Assembly: GCA_951800935.1 (NCBI GenBank)
Contig: CATOLW010000087.1
Span: 1-5,802 of the forward strand
DNA from: an uncultured Clostridium sp.
GTDB taxonomy: Bacteria > Bacillota_A > Clostridia > TANB77 > CAG-508
DNA: 5,802 nucleotides
Direction of reading: 5' to 3'
The number at the start of each line of letters is the position of its first letter. The stretch's first letter is position 1. Below are positions 1 through 5,802 of this stretch, piece by piece. A model generated the notes under the pieces. That model saw only the letters and a program-made list of their open reading frames with translations, searched no databases and was not told the DNA's origin. Made by a program: the position numbers and the translations under genes.

Positions 1-1165
1 GTTTTACTGTATCTCTACCTCCTCCACAACCAAAAACAGATATTGCTCTTCCTCTCGTATAGCTTTTTACTGCTTGTAATATATTTTCCAAGCTTTCTGG
101 CGAATGTGCGTAATCAATCATAATTGGTATTTCTTTTTTATTACTAACTAATTCTGATCTTCCTGGTACTCTTACTTCTACTAAAGCTTCTTTAACTACT
201 TCTGAAGATATTCCAAATTTCTGAGCAACACAAATAGCTGCTAATGAGTTATACACACTAAACCTACCTGGTATTCCAGTTTTTACTCTTTCATTTCTAT
301 CTGTTATTTTCACTTTAAAATCAACGTAAGAATTAGTAATGGTAATATCTTTTGCTAGCACATTTGCAAAGTTATCAATTCCATAGGTTACTATGTTGTT
401 ATCTGGAAATAGTCTAGGTATTTTTGCACCATATAAATCATCTGCATTTGTAATTCCTGTTTTACACATTTGGAATAATTTTAATTTAGATTGAAAATAG
501 TCTTCCATGTCCACATGCTCTTTTGGACTAATATGGTCTTCTGAAAAGTTAGTAAATACTACAATATCAAATTCACAACCATCTATTCTGTGTAATTTTA
601 AGCTTTGTGAAGACACCTCCATTACTACAACTTCTACGCCAGCTTCTACCATTTGTGCTAATTCTCTTTGTAGTTCTAAGCTTTCTGGTGTTGTTCGATC
701 GTTTTCCTTTACTTTCTTTCCATTTATATAAGTAGCAATCGTTCCTATTAGACCTACTTTTTTTCCTGCTTTTTCCAAAATTTCTTTTATCATAAAGGTT
801 GTTGTTGTTTTTCCTTTTGTCCCTGTTACTCCTATTAATTTAAATTTTCTAGATGGATTATCATAGAAATTACTAGATACAACAGCTAATGCTTCTCTTG
901 TATTTTTTGCCATAACAATCGTAGTTCCTTCTGGTATGGCCAATGCCTTTAAATCGCAACCTTCCTCTATCATAACTGCGGTTGCTCCTTTTTGTATTGC
1001 TTTTGCTATATATTCATGTCCATCTACGTCATATCCTTTTATCGCTACAAATAAATATCCTTTTTTTACTTGGTTCGAATTACTTTCTATTTGCTTTATC
1101 TCTTGTTCTAAATCTCCTCTTACTTTTAAGCCTTCTAGACCTACTAACATTTCTTTTAATTTCAT
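1..1165 (-). CDS. murE: UDP-N-acetylmuramoyl-tripeptide synthetase MurE, partial (C-terminus beyond the left edge)
   Basis: MurE is the cytoplasmic Mur ligase that uses ATP to add the third stem-peptide residue to UDP-MurNAc-L-Ala-D-Glu during peptidoglycan synthesis. The first 388 residues are present, against about 480-500 in the family. The ATP-binding loop GVTGTKGKTTTT lies at residues 112-123. A TTPES motif sits near 158-162 and EVSSQSL near 183-189. The stretch MEDYFQSKLKLF holds K227, at the place of the carbamylated lysine of Mur ligases. GCGGGRDTVK ends the visible part, at the family's GCGG(D)RD position. The motif that separates diaminopimelate from lysine specificity lies beyond the window, so the added amino acid cannot be assigned. 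The ATG start is preceded by TTTGGAGGAAAACGAG, a very good ribosome binding site. The gene has its own promoter and is separated from pyrI by 253 bp with a terminator. Family assignment is near certain. Confidence 0.96.
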   Translation of the reverse strand, partial: MKLKEMLVGLEGLKVRGDLEQEIKQIESNSNQVKKGYLFVAIKGYDVDGHEYIAKAIQKGATAVMIEEGCDLKALAIPEGTTIVMAKNTREALAVVSSNFYDNPSRKFKLIGVTGTKGKTTTTFMIKEILEKAGKKVGLIGTIATYINGKKVKENDRTTPESLELQRELAQMVEAGVEVVVMEVSSQSLKLHRIDGCEFDIVVFTNFSEDHISPKEHVDMEDYFQSKLKLFQMCKTGITNADDLYGAKIPRLFPDNNIVTYGIDNFANVLAKDITITNSYVDFKVKITDRNERVKTGIPGRFSVYNSLAAICVAQKFGISSEVVKEALVEVRVPGRSELVSNKKEIPIMIDYAHSPESLENILQAVKSYTRGRAISVFGCGGGRDTVK

Positions 1166-1227
1166 CTCGTTTTCCTCCAAACATTAATAAACCGTCCTTA
1201 GCAAAATTTTGCCACTAACTTTCCTAC

Positions 1228-1256
1228 ATTATATAACTAATTTACCAATTTGTATA
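1228..1256 (-). promoter_or_regulatory. Predicted sigma-A-type promoter of murE
   Basis: On the minus strand, a perfect TATAAT -10 box (1228-1233) follows a TATACA -35 box (1251-1256, 4 of 6 consensus bases) with a 17-bp spacer. Transcription would start near 1221 and leave a leader of about 55 nt before the murE ATG. That leader contains the perfect 12-bp palindrome GCAAAATTTTGC at 1201-1212. The region is AT-rich, so chance matches are possible, but spacing and position are both ideal. Confidence 0.6.
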
Positions 1257-1293
1257 GTTCTTTCATAGATTTTTTTGTTTATTCTAAAAGTTT

Positions 1294-1322
1294 ATTATAT
1301 TTTTATGAAACATCAATTTAAA
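1294..1322 (-). promoter_or_regulatory. Possible second, upstream murE promoter
   Basis: A second TATAAT (1294-1299) stands 17 bp after TTTAAA (1317-1322, 4 of 6 to TTGACA) on the minus strand. It lies between the pyrBI terminator and the first murE promoter. The surrounding sequence is strongly AT-rich, so this is weaker evidence than the 1228-1256 promoter. Confidence 0.3.
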
Positions 1323-1361
1323 GGGGAAAAGACAGCAAGTTATAAACTGTTATCAAATCTT

Positions 1362-1402
1362 GAAAAAAATGAAAATCCCCTAACATATCTTATTAGGAGA
1401 TT
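1362..1402 (-). terminator. Intrinsic terminator of pyrBI
   Basis: Reading the minus strand, AATCTCCTAA (1402-1393) pairs with TTAGGGGATT (1383-1374) around a 9-nt loop, giving 10 bp with one U-G pair. The tract TTTTCATTTTTTT follows. It begins 16 nt after the pyrI stop codon, as expected for the end of a pyrBI transcript. Confidence 0.85.
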
Positions 1403-1418
1403 CCTTGTTTTATTCGGC

Positions 1419-1835
1419 TTATTTCAAACTCATTTCACAATATTTGCAACGATACACTTGATTTTCCTTATCTGTTAAAGTAAATACTTGGTCTAAATCC
1501 TTTTCAATTGAAGTAATACATCTTGGATTTTGGCATTTTGCAATATTTACAATTTTTTCTGGTAATTGAACATTATATTTATCTACTAATTTATCATCTT
1601 TTACAATATTAATCGTAGCATTTGGTTCAATAAATCCAATTACATCCATATTAATTTCTATATCTTTGTCAATTTTTATAATGTCTTTTCTTCCTTTTTT
1701 TTCACTTTTTGCATTGGTAATAATTGCAACAGAACAATCCAAGTCCTTCAAATTTAAAGCATTATAAATTTCCATTCCTTTTTTTGCTTGGATATGGTCT
1801 ATTACAATTCCATTTTTAATACTATCTATTTTCAT
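1419..1835 (-). CDS. pyrI: Aspartate carbamoyltransferase regulatory chain PyrI
   Basis: PyrI is the non-catalytic chain of class B aspartate carbamoyltransferase. In characterised enzymes it binds nucleotide effectors (CTP, UTP, ATP) and links catalytic trimers into a dodecamer. This 138-residue protein has an N-terminal nucleotide-binding part and a C-terminal zinc domain. The zinc ligands are C101, C106, C130 and C133, with exactly the C-x4-C-x23-C-x2-C spacing of the E. coli chain. KNGIVIDHI near residues 7-15 matches the usual effector-site region. Start choice: an in-frame TTG at 1841 overlaps the pyrB stop and would add two residues, but it lies 1 nt from the GGAGG at 1843-1847. The ATG at 1835 has 7-nt spacing and is preferred. 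The gene follows pyrB almost directly, so translational coupling is likely. Confidence 0.95.
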   Translation of the reverse strand: MKIDSIKNGIVIDHIQAKKGMEIYNALNLKDLDCSVAIITNAKSEKKGRKDIIKIDKDIEINMDVIGFIEPNATINIVKDDKLVDKYNVQLPEKIVNIAKCQNPRCITSIEKDLDQVFTLTDKENQVYRCKYCEMSLK

Positions 1836-1837
1836 CT

Positions 1838-2749
1838 TCAAACCTCCAATAACTTTAAAATTAGAGCCATTCTAATATATTTTCCATATTCTGCTTGTTT
1901 AAAATAACAGGCTCTTTTATCTTCATCTACATCTGTTGCAATTTCATTCACTCTTGGTAATGGATGCATAATACATAAATCTTCTTTGGCTTTTTCTAAT
2001 TTTTCTTTGTTTAAAATATAATAATCTTTTAATCGAATATAATCATCTTCATTGAAAAATCTTTCTTTTTGCACTCTTGTCATGTATAAAACATCTAATT
2101 CTTCCATATATTCTTCTATGTCATTGGTTTCACAATATTGGATATGATTTTTTTCTAAAACATCTCTTTTTATATATTCTGGAATAACTAATTCTTTTGG
2201 TGAAATTAACACAAATTTTATATTTTTATATCTAGACATAGCAGTAATTAAGGAATGTACTGTTCTTCCAAATTTCAAATCGCCACAAAGTCCAATTGTT
2301 AAGTTTTCTAATCTTCCTTTTTCACAGTGAATGGTTAAAAGGTCGGTCAATGTTTGGGTTGGGTGATTGTGTCCTCCATCTCCTGCGTTGATAATTGGTA
2401 CAACTGATTTTTCTGATGCTACTAATGGTGCTCCTTCTTTTGGGTGTCTCATAGCAATAATATCAGCATAACATCCTACTACTCTTATGGTATCTGCTAC
2501 TGTTTCTCCTTTAGATACAGAGCTAGAAGATGCTTCTGAAAATCCTAATACATTTCCTCCTAATTCCATCATAGCTGCTTCAAAACTTAATCTTGTTCTT
2601 GTGCTTGGTTCAAAAAATAAAGTAGCTAACTTTTTACCATCACATTTATGAGAATAGTTCTCTTTATGACTGATAATATCTTTAGCTACTTCGATTAATT
2701 CTGCAATTTCTTCTACGGTTAATTCTTTAATATCAATTAAGTGTTTCAT
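1838..2749 (-). CDS. pyrB: Aspartate carbamoyltransferase catalytic chain PyrB
   Basis: PyrB condenses carbamoyl phosphate with L-aspartate to give N-carbamoyl-L-aspartate, the committed step of pyrimidine synthesis, in the cytoplasm. The 303 residues are full length for the family. The carbamoyl-phosphate loop [13 protein letters not shown] is at 45-57. SVSKGET carries K80, the counterpart of the E. coli K84 loop lysine. [10 protein letters not shown] is at 129-138 and GRTVHS at 161-166. TRVQKERF is at 224-231, with R225 at the aspartate-binding position. [14 protein letters not shown] is at 262-275. No catalytic motif is missing. The ATG is preceded by AAGGGAGAAATT. With pyrI directly downstream, this is the allosteric PyrBI type rather than the PyrB-only enzyme of Bacillus. 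Confidence 0.98.
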   Translation of the reverse strand: MKHLIDIKELTVEEIAELIEVAKDIISHKENYSHKCDGKKLATLFFEPSTRTRLSFEAAMMELGGNVLGFSEASSSSVSKGETVADTIRVVGCYADIIAMRHPKEGAPLVASEKSVVPIINAGDGGHNHPTQTLTDLLTIHCEKGRLENLTIGLCGDLKFGRTVHSLITAMSRYKNIKFVLISPKELVIPEYIKRDVLEKNHIQYCETNDIEEYMEELDVLYMTRVQKERFFNEDDYIRLKDYYILNKEKLEKAKEDLCIMHPLPRVNEIATDVDEDKRACYFKQAEYGKYIRMALILKLLEV

Positions 2750-2796
2750 AATTTCTCCCTTCTTTTTTGAAAAAGTCTATCTTTTTTCTTCCTCTA

Positions 2797-2826
2797 TTTT
2801 TATCAAAAAATTTGGTAGTTTGTCAA
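2797..2826 (-). promoter_or_regulatory. Predicted promoter of pyrBI
   Basis: On the minus strand, a perfect TTGACA -35 box lies at 2821-2826. After an 18-bp spacer comes TAAAAA (2797-2802) as the best -10 box, with 4 of 6 consensus bases. GATAAA with a 16-bp spacer is an alternative. The box lies just downstream of the sortase terminator hairpin, so pyrBI starts its own transcript. The leader would be only about 40 nt, purine-rich, with a weak GAAAAA/TTTTTC pairing. It has no room for a PyrR-type attenuator. Confidence 0.6.
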
Positions 2827-2859
2827 GTGTTTTTGTCGATTTATGAAAATGATTTTGAG

Positions 2860-2915
2860 GACAAAGGAAAAAATCATGATTGAATGTTATTTCAACCATG
2901 ATTTTTTCCTTTGTC
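2860..2915 (-). terminator. Long terminator hairpin after the sortase gene
   Basis: Positions 2860-2884 pair with 2891-2915 over 25 bp around a 6-nt loop. The only non-Watson-Crick position (2879/2896) is a G-U pair in minus-strand RNA and an A-C mismatch in plus-strand RNA, which fits function in the minus-strand transcript. The stem contains ATCATG, then a CATGAT arm followed by TTTTTT, so the U tract pairs back to an A tract. It begins 11 nt after the sortase stop codon and isolates the surface operon from pyrBI. Confidence 0.8.
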
Positions 2916-2925
2916 TCCGAAATGA

Positions 2926-3558
2926 TTAGGTAATCTCTCTACATTTCACAACCAGCCTATTATTCTTCTTTTTGGTACAAGTAATCAATGTTACTTCCCT
3001 TTCTCCATCTGTATTTTGATTGGTACAACTCAAATCTGTTTCAGATGTTTCATATTTATCATATACAAAATAGCTAACTCTTTTCCCCTTATTGTCTAAT
3101 AAGTTTACTTTATCGTTATTTTCTAATTCTGACAATCTACTAAAAAACTGATTGTTTTTGTAATTATGTCCAACGATACATACATTTCCTGGTTCATTGA
3201 TATCTGGTCCAAATAATTTTGTTGGAGCAATTTTCAAATATTCTTCTGATGTTTCGTACACAATTGGATAATTGACACCTATTTTAGGAATATTAATTTG
3301 GCCAGCAACTCTATATTTCTGACCTTTTGAATCGACCTTCATATAGATAGTATTATCATCCTTAACTGTATTTTCTTCCTCTTTATTTGCTTCACTTTCA
3401 TTTTCTTTTGCCAATATTTCTTCATATTCTGAATATATTTCATCATATAAAGCTTGATCATATTGAGCTTCACTTTTAATTTTGAAAATTAATATACTTG
3501 AACCTATTAGGATTCCAATTAACAAAAAACAAATTAACTTTTTTTCTCCTTTATCCAT
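2926..3558 (-). CDS. Membrane-anchored sortase, probably class D-like
   Basis: Sortases are extracytoplasmic cysteine transpeptidases. They cut a C-terminal sorting motif in surface proteins and join the protein to peptidoglycan or another acceptor. The 210-residue protein has a short basic N-terminus, a membrane helix at about 9-26, a charged, glutamate-rich linker to about 68, then the sortase barrel. The catalytic residues are visible: H131 in VGHNY, C194 in TLITCT and R201 in NRLVVKC. INIPKIGVNYPIVYE (88-102) and the FGPDINEPGN region are typical of the fold. GGAGA stands 7 nt before the ATG. The chain ends 9 residues after the arginine, so no C-terminal helix is added. The class call comes from general resemblance to class D enzymes and is tentative. 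Its neighbour encodes an LPKAG-bearing cohesin protein, the likely substrate. It is last in the operon and is followed by a strong terminator. Confidence 0.93.
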   Translation of the reverse strand: MDKGEKKLICFLLIGILIGSSILIFKIKSEAQYDQALYDEIYSEYEEILAKENESEANKEEENTVKDDNTIYMKVDSKGQKYRVAGQINIPKIGVNYPIVYETSEEYLKIAPTKLFGPDINEPGNVCIVGHNYKNNQFFSRLSELENNDKVNLLDNKGKRVSYFVYDKYETSETDLSCTNQNTDGEREVTLITCTKKKNNRLVVKCREIT

Positions 3559-3576
3559 TTGCCATTCTCCATTTAA

Positions 3577-3605
3577 AAGACAGTTAGATTTAAGCTAACT
3601 GTCTT
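3577..3605 (-). terminator. Intercistronic hairpin between the cohesin and sortase genes
   Basis: AAGACAGTTAG and CTAACTGTCTT form a perfect 11-bp stem with a 7-nt loop. On the minus strand it is followed only by TTAAATGG, so the U tract is short (TTTT counting the arm). It lies 14 nt after the cohesin-gene stop and just before the sortase ribosome binding site. It may be a leaky terminator or an RNA-stabilising hairpin that lowers sortase expression relative to the genes upstream. Confidence 0.6.
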
Positions 3606-3619
3606 CCCTTCTATTTCTT

Positions 3620-4315
3620 CTAATCCTCTCTATTTTTTAATAAATAGACGAATCCTACTACACCTATTATGCTTAATCCTACTAATGTATATAATATCAT
3701 TAAAAATGGATTTTGTTGTTTACCTGCTTTTGGTAATACATTTTGCCCAGATACTGTATTTAAATTTTCTTGTGTTGTTTTGTTTTCTAAATTATCTTTT
3801 TGACCATTCCCACTACCAGTACCATTATTATTGTTATTATCTGTAATTGTTAGTTTGGTAGTTCCATTGGTAGAAGCTAATATATCTGGTCCTGCTGTTG
3901 ATCCAGAGAAATTTGCTACGCTAATTGAAGTTTCTCCTACTTTTGCATTTTCTTTTACTTTAAAAGTAATGGTTGCTATATTTTGTGTTGTGGTTACTAC
4001 TTCCGCATCGTTTGTATTTGATGTCATAAGTCCATCTTGATAAAGTGGTGTTTCCCATTTTCCTACACCATTTGTTGATACATATTCCAAAACAGAAGAA
4101 TCAAATTTAATTTCAGTAGTATAGGCACCAATTCCTTTTTCTCCACTTTCAATCGCAATATCTTTTAATCCCATAGTAACTGTAATGGTATCTCCTCTTT
4201 TGGCTTGAGAATTGTTGATGGTTAAAGTTGTTCCAAAACTATCACTGGCTGCCTGTACTTTAGTAGTACAGACAACGAATAATACCATTAACATGATAGA
4301 AATTATTTTTTTCAT
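3620..4315 (-). CDS. Cell-wall-anchored cohesin-domain protein (LPKAG sorting signal)
   Basis: This is a predicted surface anchor of 231 residues. It has a signal peptide (MKKIISIMLMVLFVV, cleavage probably after VQA near 22) and one cohesin-like domain at about 26-157. In that domain RGDTITVTMGLKD, GIGAYTTEIKFDSSVLEY and NIATITFKVKENAKVGET show the usual cohesin pattern. A low-complexity Asn/Gly/Gln linker follows (about 159-192). The sorting signal is LPKAG (194-198), a membrane helix (about 203-226) and the tail KNRED. Cohesins bind dockerins, and the gene just upstream encodes one. The sortase gene downstream is the probable attaching enzyme. LPKAG has alanine where the canonical motif has threonine. 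Start choice: an in-frame ATG at 4327 would add MRLK, but it abuts the AAAGGA ribosome binding site with no spacer. The ATG at 4315 begins a typical signal peptide, although its 12-nt spacing is long. Confidence 0.88.
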   Translation of the reverse strand: MKKIISIMLMVLFVVCTTKVQAASDSFGTTLTINNSQAKRGDTITVTMGLKDIAIESGEKGIGAYTTEIKFDSSVLEYVSTNGVGKWETPLYQDGLMTSNTNDAEVVTTTQNIATITFKVKENAKVGETSISVANFSGSTAGPDILASTNGTTKLTITDNNNNNGTGSGNGQKDNLENKTTQENLNTVSGQNVLPKAGKQQNPFLMILYTLVGLSIIGVVGFVYLLKNRED

Positions 4316-4346
4316 TTTTAATCTCATTCCTTTCTTAAGACACTAT

Positions 4347-5802
4347 TTATTTGTTCATTTCGCTTAAAACTAATCTTTTGATTAATAATAAGTCTGTTGC
4401 TGTTATGTTTCCATCTTTGTTGATGTCTCCAGCTTTAAATTTCGTTTCTGTTAACATCCATTCTTGCTTTTTAGCTGATACTAAATGTCTTTTTACCCAT
4501 AGAACATCAGTTGCTGTTATTTTGCCGTCTCCATTTACATCTCCTATCTTGTAGTCACCTGGTTTGTCTGGGTCTTCTGGTGAATCTTTAATCCAGTCTA
4601 CTTTTGCTATGGCTGTTCCCTTATTTCCTACTGCGTCTACAAATTCAAATGTAAATTCTCCATTGTTTGTAAAGGTATAAGTATCGCTTCCATTATTGTT
4701 GGTTATGGTAATTGGCTCGCTTGCGTTTACTAATTTTGCTATTACCTCTCCATTGGTTGGTTCAGTAGTACTGTATTCGATTTCTGCTGTAGGTATCGTT
4801 TTGTCAATCCATGTAACATTTGCTTTTGCTTTTCCTTTGCTTCCTACTTTATTTACAAATTCAAATGTAAATTCTCCATTGTTTTCAAATGTGTAGGTGT
4901 CTTTTCCACCATTGTTTGTAATTTGTACCCCTTCTTTATCAAAGGTTATGGTTGCTGTTACATTTTGGTTAGTTGGATTTGTTGTACTATAGGTAATCGT
5001 TGCTGTTGGTAATTCTTTATCAATCCATGTAACATTTGCTTTCGCAGTTCCCTTATTTCCTACCTTATCTACAAATTCAAATGTAAATTCTCCATTGTTT
5101 GTAAAGGTATAAGTATCGCTTCCATTATTGTTGGTTATGGTAATTTCTTCACTTGCGTTTACTAATTTTGCTATTACCTCTCCATTGGTTGGTTCAGTAG
5201 TACTGTATTCGATTTCTGCTGTAGGTAGCGTTTTGTCAATCCATGTAACATTTGCTACTGCTGTTCCTTTATTTCCTACTGCATCTACAAATTCAAATGT
5301 AAATTCTGCATTTTCTGTAAAGGTATAAGTATCACTTCCATTGTTGTTGGTTATAGTAATTTCTTCACTTGCGTTTACTAATTTTGCTATTACCTCTCCA
5401 TTGGTTGGTTCAGTGGTACTGTATTCGATTTCTGCTGTAGGTAGCGTTTTGTCAATCCATGTAACATTTGCTTTTGCTTTTCCTTTGCTTCCTACTTTAT
5501 TTACAAATTCAAATTCAAATTCTCCATTTTTTTCAAATGTATAGGTGTCTTTTCCACCATTATTTGTAATTTGTACATCTTCTTTATCAAAGGTTATGGT
5601 TGCTGTTACATTTTGATTGGTTGGATTTGTTGTACTATAGGTAATCGTTGCTGTTGGTATTTCTTTATCAATCCATGTAACATTTGCTTTCGCAGTTCCC
5701 TTATTTCCTACCTTATCTACAAATTCAAATGTAAATTCTCCATTGTTTGTAAAGGTATAAGTATCGCTTCCATTATTATTGGTTATAGTAATTGGTTCAC
5801 TT
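4347..5802 (-). CDS. Large secreted Ig-like-repeat protein with C-terminal type I dockerin, partial (N-terminus beyond the right edge)
   Basis: The 484 visible residues are the C-terminal part of a larger protein, and the start lies outside the window. About 5.7 repeats of 72 residues come first. Each reads roughly PTAxIxYSTTxPTN, then ITNNxGxDTYTF, GEFTFEFV and VGxKGxAxANVTWIDK, with the look of bacterial Ig-like beta-sandwich domains (family assigned from memory). A short acidic/proline linker with PEDPDKPGD follows. The last 65 residues are a type I dockerin with two calcium-binding repeats, so the protein should bind a cohesin outside the cell. There is no sorting signal or membrane helix at the C-terminus. 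The cohesin-anchor gene begins 31 nt downstream without a terminator, which suggests an operon and a partnership. Repeat arrays of this kind usually act as stalks or adhesive surfaces. Any catalytic or binding head would be in the unseen N-terminal part. The function is otherwise unknown. Confidence 0.88.
   Translation of the reverse strand, partial: SEPITITNNNGSDTYTFTNNGEFTFEFVDKVGNKGTAKANVTWIDKEIPTATITYSTTNPTNQNVTATITFDKEDVQITNNGGKDTYTFEKNGEFEFEFVNKVGSKGKAKANVTWIDKTLPTAEIEYSTTEPTNGEVIAKLVNASEEITITNNNGSDTYTFTENAEFTFEFVDAVGNKGTAVANVTWIDKTLPTAEIEYSTTEPTNGEVIAKLVNASEEITITNNNGSDTYTFTNNGEFTFEFVDKVGNKGTAKANVTWIDKELPTATITYSTTNPTNQNVTATITFDKEGVQITNNGGKDTYTFENNGEFTFEFVNKVGSKGKAKANVTWIDKTIPTAEIEYSTTEPTNGEVIAKLVNASEPITITNNNGSDTYTFTNNGEFTFEFVDAVGNKGTAIAKVDWIKDSPEDPDKPGDYKIGDVNGDGKITATDVLWVKRHLVSAKKQEWMLTETKFKAGDINKDGNITATDLLLIKRLVLSEMNK
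4350..4544 (-). other. Type I dockerin domain (C-terminal 65 residues of the repeat protein)
   Basis: There are two F-hand calcium-binding segments, GDVNGDGKITATDVLWVKRHL and GDINKDGNITATDLLLIKRLVL, about 33 residues apart. Asp/Asn fill positions 1, 3, 5 and 12 of both loops. Positions 10-11 are Ala-Thr and positions 17-18 Lys-Arg in both halves. In characterised type I dockerins these are the cohesin-contact positions (Ser-Thr and Lys-Arg in Clostridium thermocellum). The near-identity of the two halves is compatible with binding in either orientation. Confidence 0.92.
4578..5802 (-). repeat. Coding tandem repeat array, 216-bp period with 648-bp super-period
   Basis: The segment caatccatgtaacattt recurs at 4805, 5021, 5237, 5453 and 5669, exactly 216 bp apart, and a diverged copy begins at 4589. 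Units in protein order are: 1, 5801-5658 (partial); 2, 5657-5442; 3, 5441-5226; 4, 5225-5010; 5, 5009-4794; 6, 4793-4578. Units 2 and 5 are type B (YSTTNPTNQNVTATITFDKE). Units 3, 4 and 6 are type A (YSTTEPTNGEVIAKLVNASE), and the visible part of unit 1 also fits type A. The order A-B-A, A-B-A repeats every 648 bp. Units 2 and 5 differ at only 4 of 72 residues. No indels break the period. The array continues past the right edge. Confidence 0.95.

Noticed and set aside
507..1218. Plus-strand open frames at 507-731, 936-1187 and 982-1218
   Set aside because: They lie opposite murE, whose minus-strand translation shows all the family motifs. The hydrophobic, Ser/Leu-rich peptides are typical of antisense frames.
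1166..1418. Small gene or RNA gene in the pyrI-murE gap
   Set aside because: Only the pyrBI terminator, one or two promoter candidates and the palindrome can be supported. No tRNA-like fold or good short open frame was seen.
1275..1478. Plus-strand 67-residue open frame
   Set aside because: It runs through the pyrBI terminator and into the 3' end of pyrI. It has no clear ribosome binding site and no recognisable protein features.
1836..1841. TTG at 1841 as the pyrI start
   Set aside because: It leaves only 1 nt after GGAGG, while the ATG at 1835 has 7 nt and begins the conventional N-terminus.
4316..4327. ATG at 4327 as the cohesin-gene start
   Set aside because: It directly abuts the AAAGGA ribosome binding site with no spacer. 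The next ATG begins a standard signal peptide.
4696..5544. Three similar plus-strand open frames (4696-4896, 5128-5328, 5341-5544)
   Set aside because: They are antisense shadows of the tandem repeats. They look alike only because the minus-strand coding units are alike, and they have no ribosome binding sites.
4578..5802. CRISPR array or non-coding satellite
   Set aside because: The 216-bp units are contiguous, have no unique spacers, and stay in one open reading frame that ends in a dockerin.

Overview
The window looks like chromosomal DNA from a low-GC, Gram-positive Clostridia-type bacterium. The support is AT-rich codon use, strong AGGAG-type ribosome binding sites, a pyrB-pyrI pair, MurE, and sortase, LPXTG-like, cohesin and dockerin features. 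The standard genetic code fits, since TAA, TAG and TGA all end genes. Every convincing gene lies on the minus strand, so transcription runs from high to low coordinates. I cannot name the species.

Layout in the direction of transcription. (1) 5802-2860: an apparent three-gene surface-display operon. It starts with the C-terminal 484 residues of a large secreted protein built from 72-residue Ig-like repeats and ending in a type I dockerin. A small cohesin protein follows, with a signal peptide, an LPKAG sorting motif, a membrane helix and a charged tail. The last gene is a sortase. No terminator separates the first two genes, an 11-bp hairpin separates the second and third, and a 25-bp hairpin closes the unit. 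(2) 2826-1374: promoter, pyrB and pyrI (catalytic and regulatory chains of aspartate carbamoyltransferase), then an intrinsic terminator. (3) 1256-1: promoter and the N-terminal 388 residues of murE, which runs off the left edge.

The biological highlight is the surface operon. My reading is that the sortase links the cohesin protein to peptidoglycan and the cohesin then holds the dockerin-tagged repeat protein on the cell. This would be a compact one-cohesin display device, reminiscent of cell-wall cohesin anchors in cellulosome systems, but with the client, the anchor and a sortase all encoded together. The domains are visible in the sequence. The partnership between them is inferred from adjacency. 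The repeats are exactly periodic at 216 bp and show a second 648-bp period (units A-B-A, A-B-A), which points to recent block duplication. The pyrimidine and murE genes look like ordinary housekeeping neighbours.
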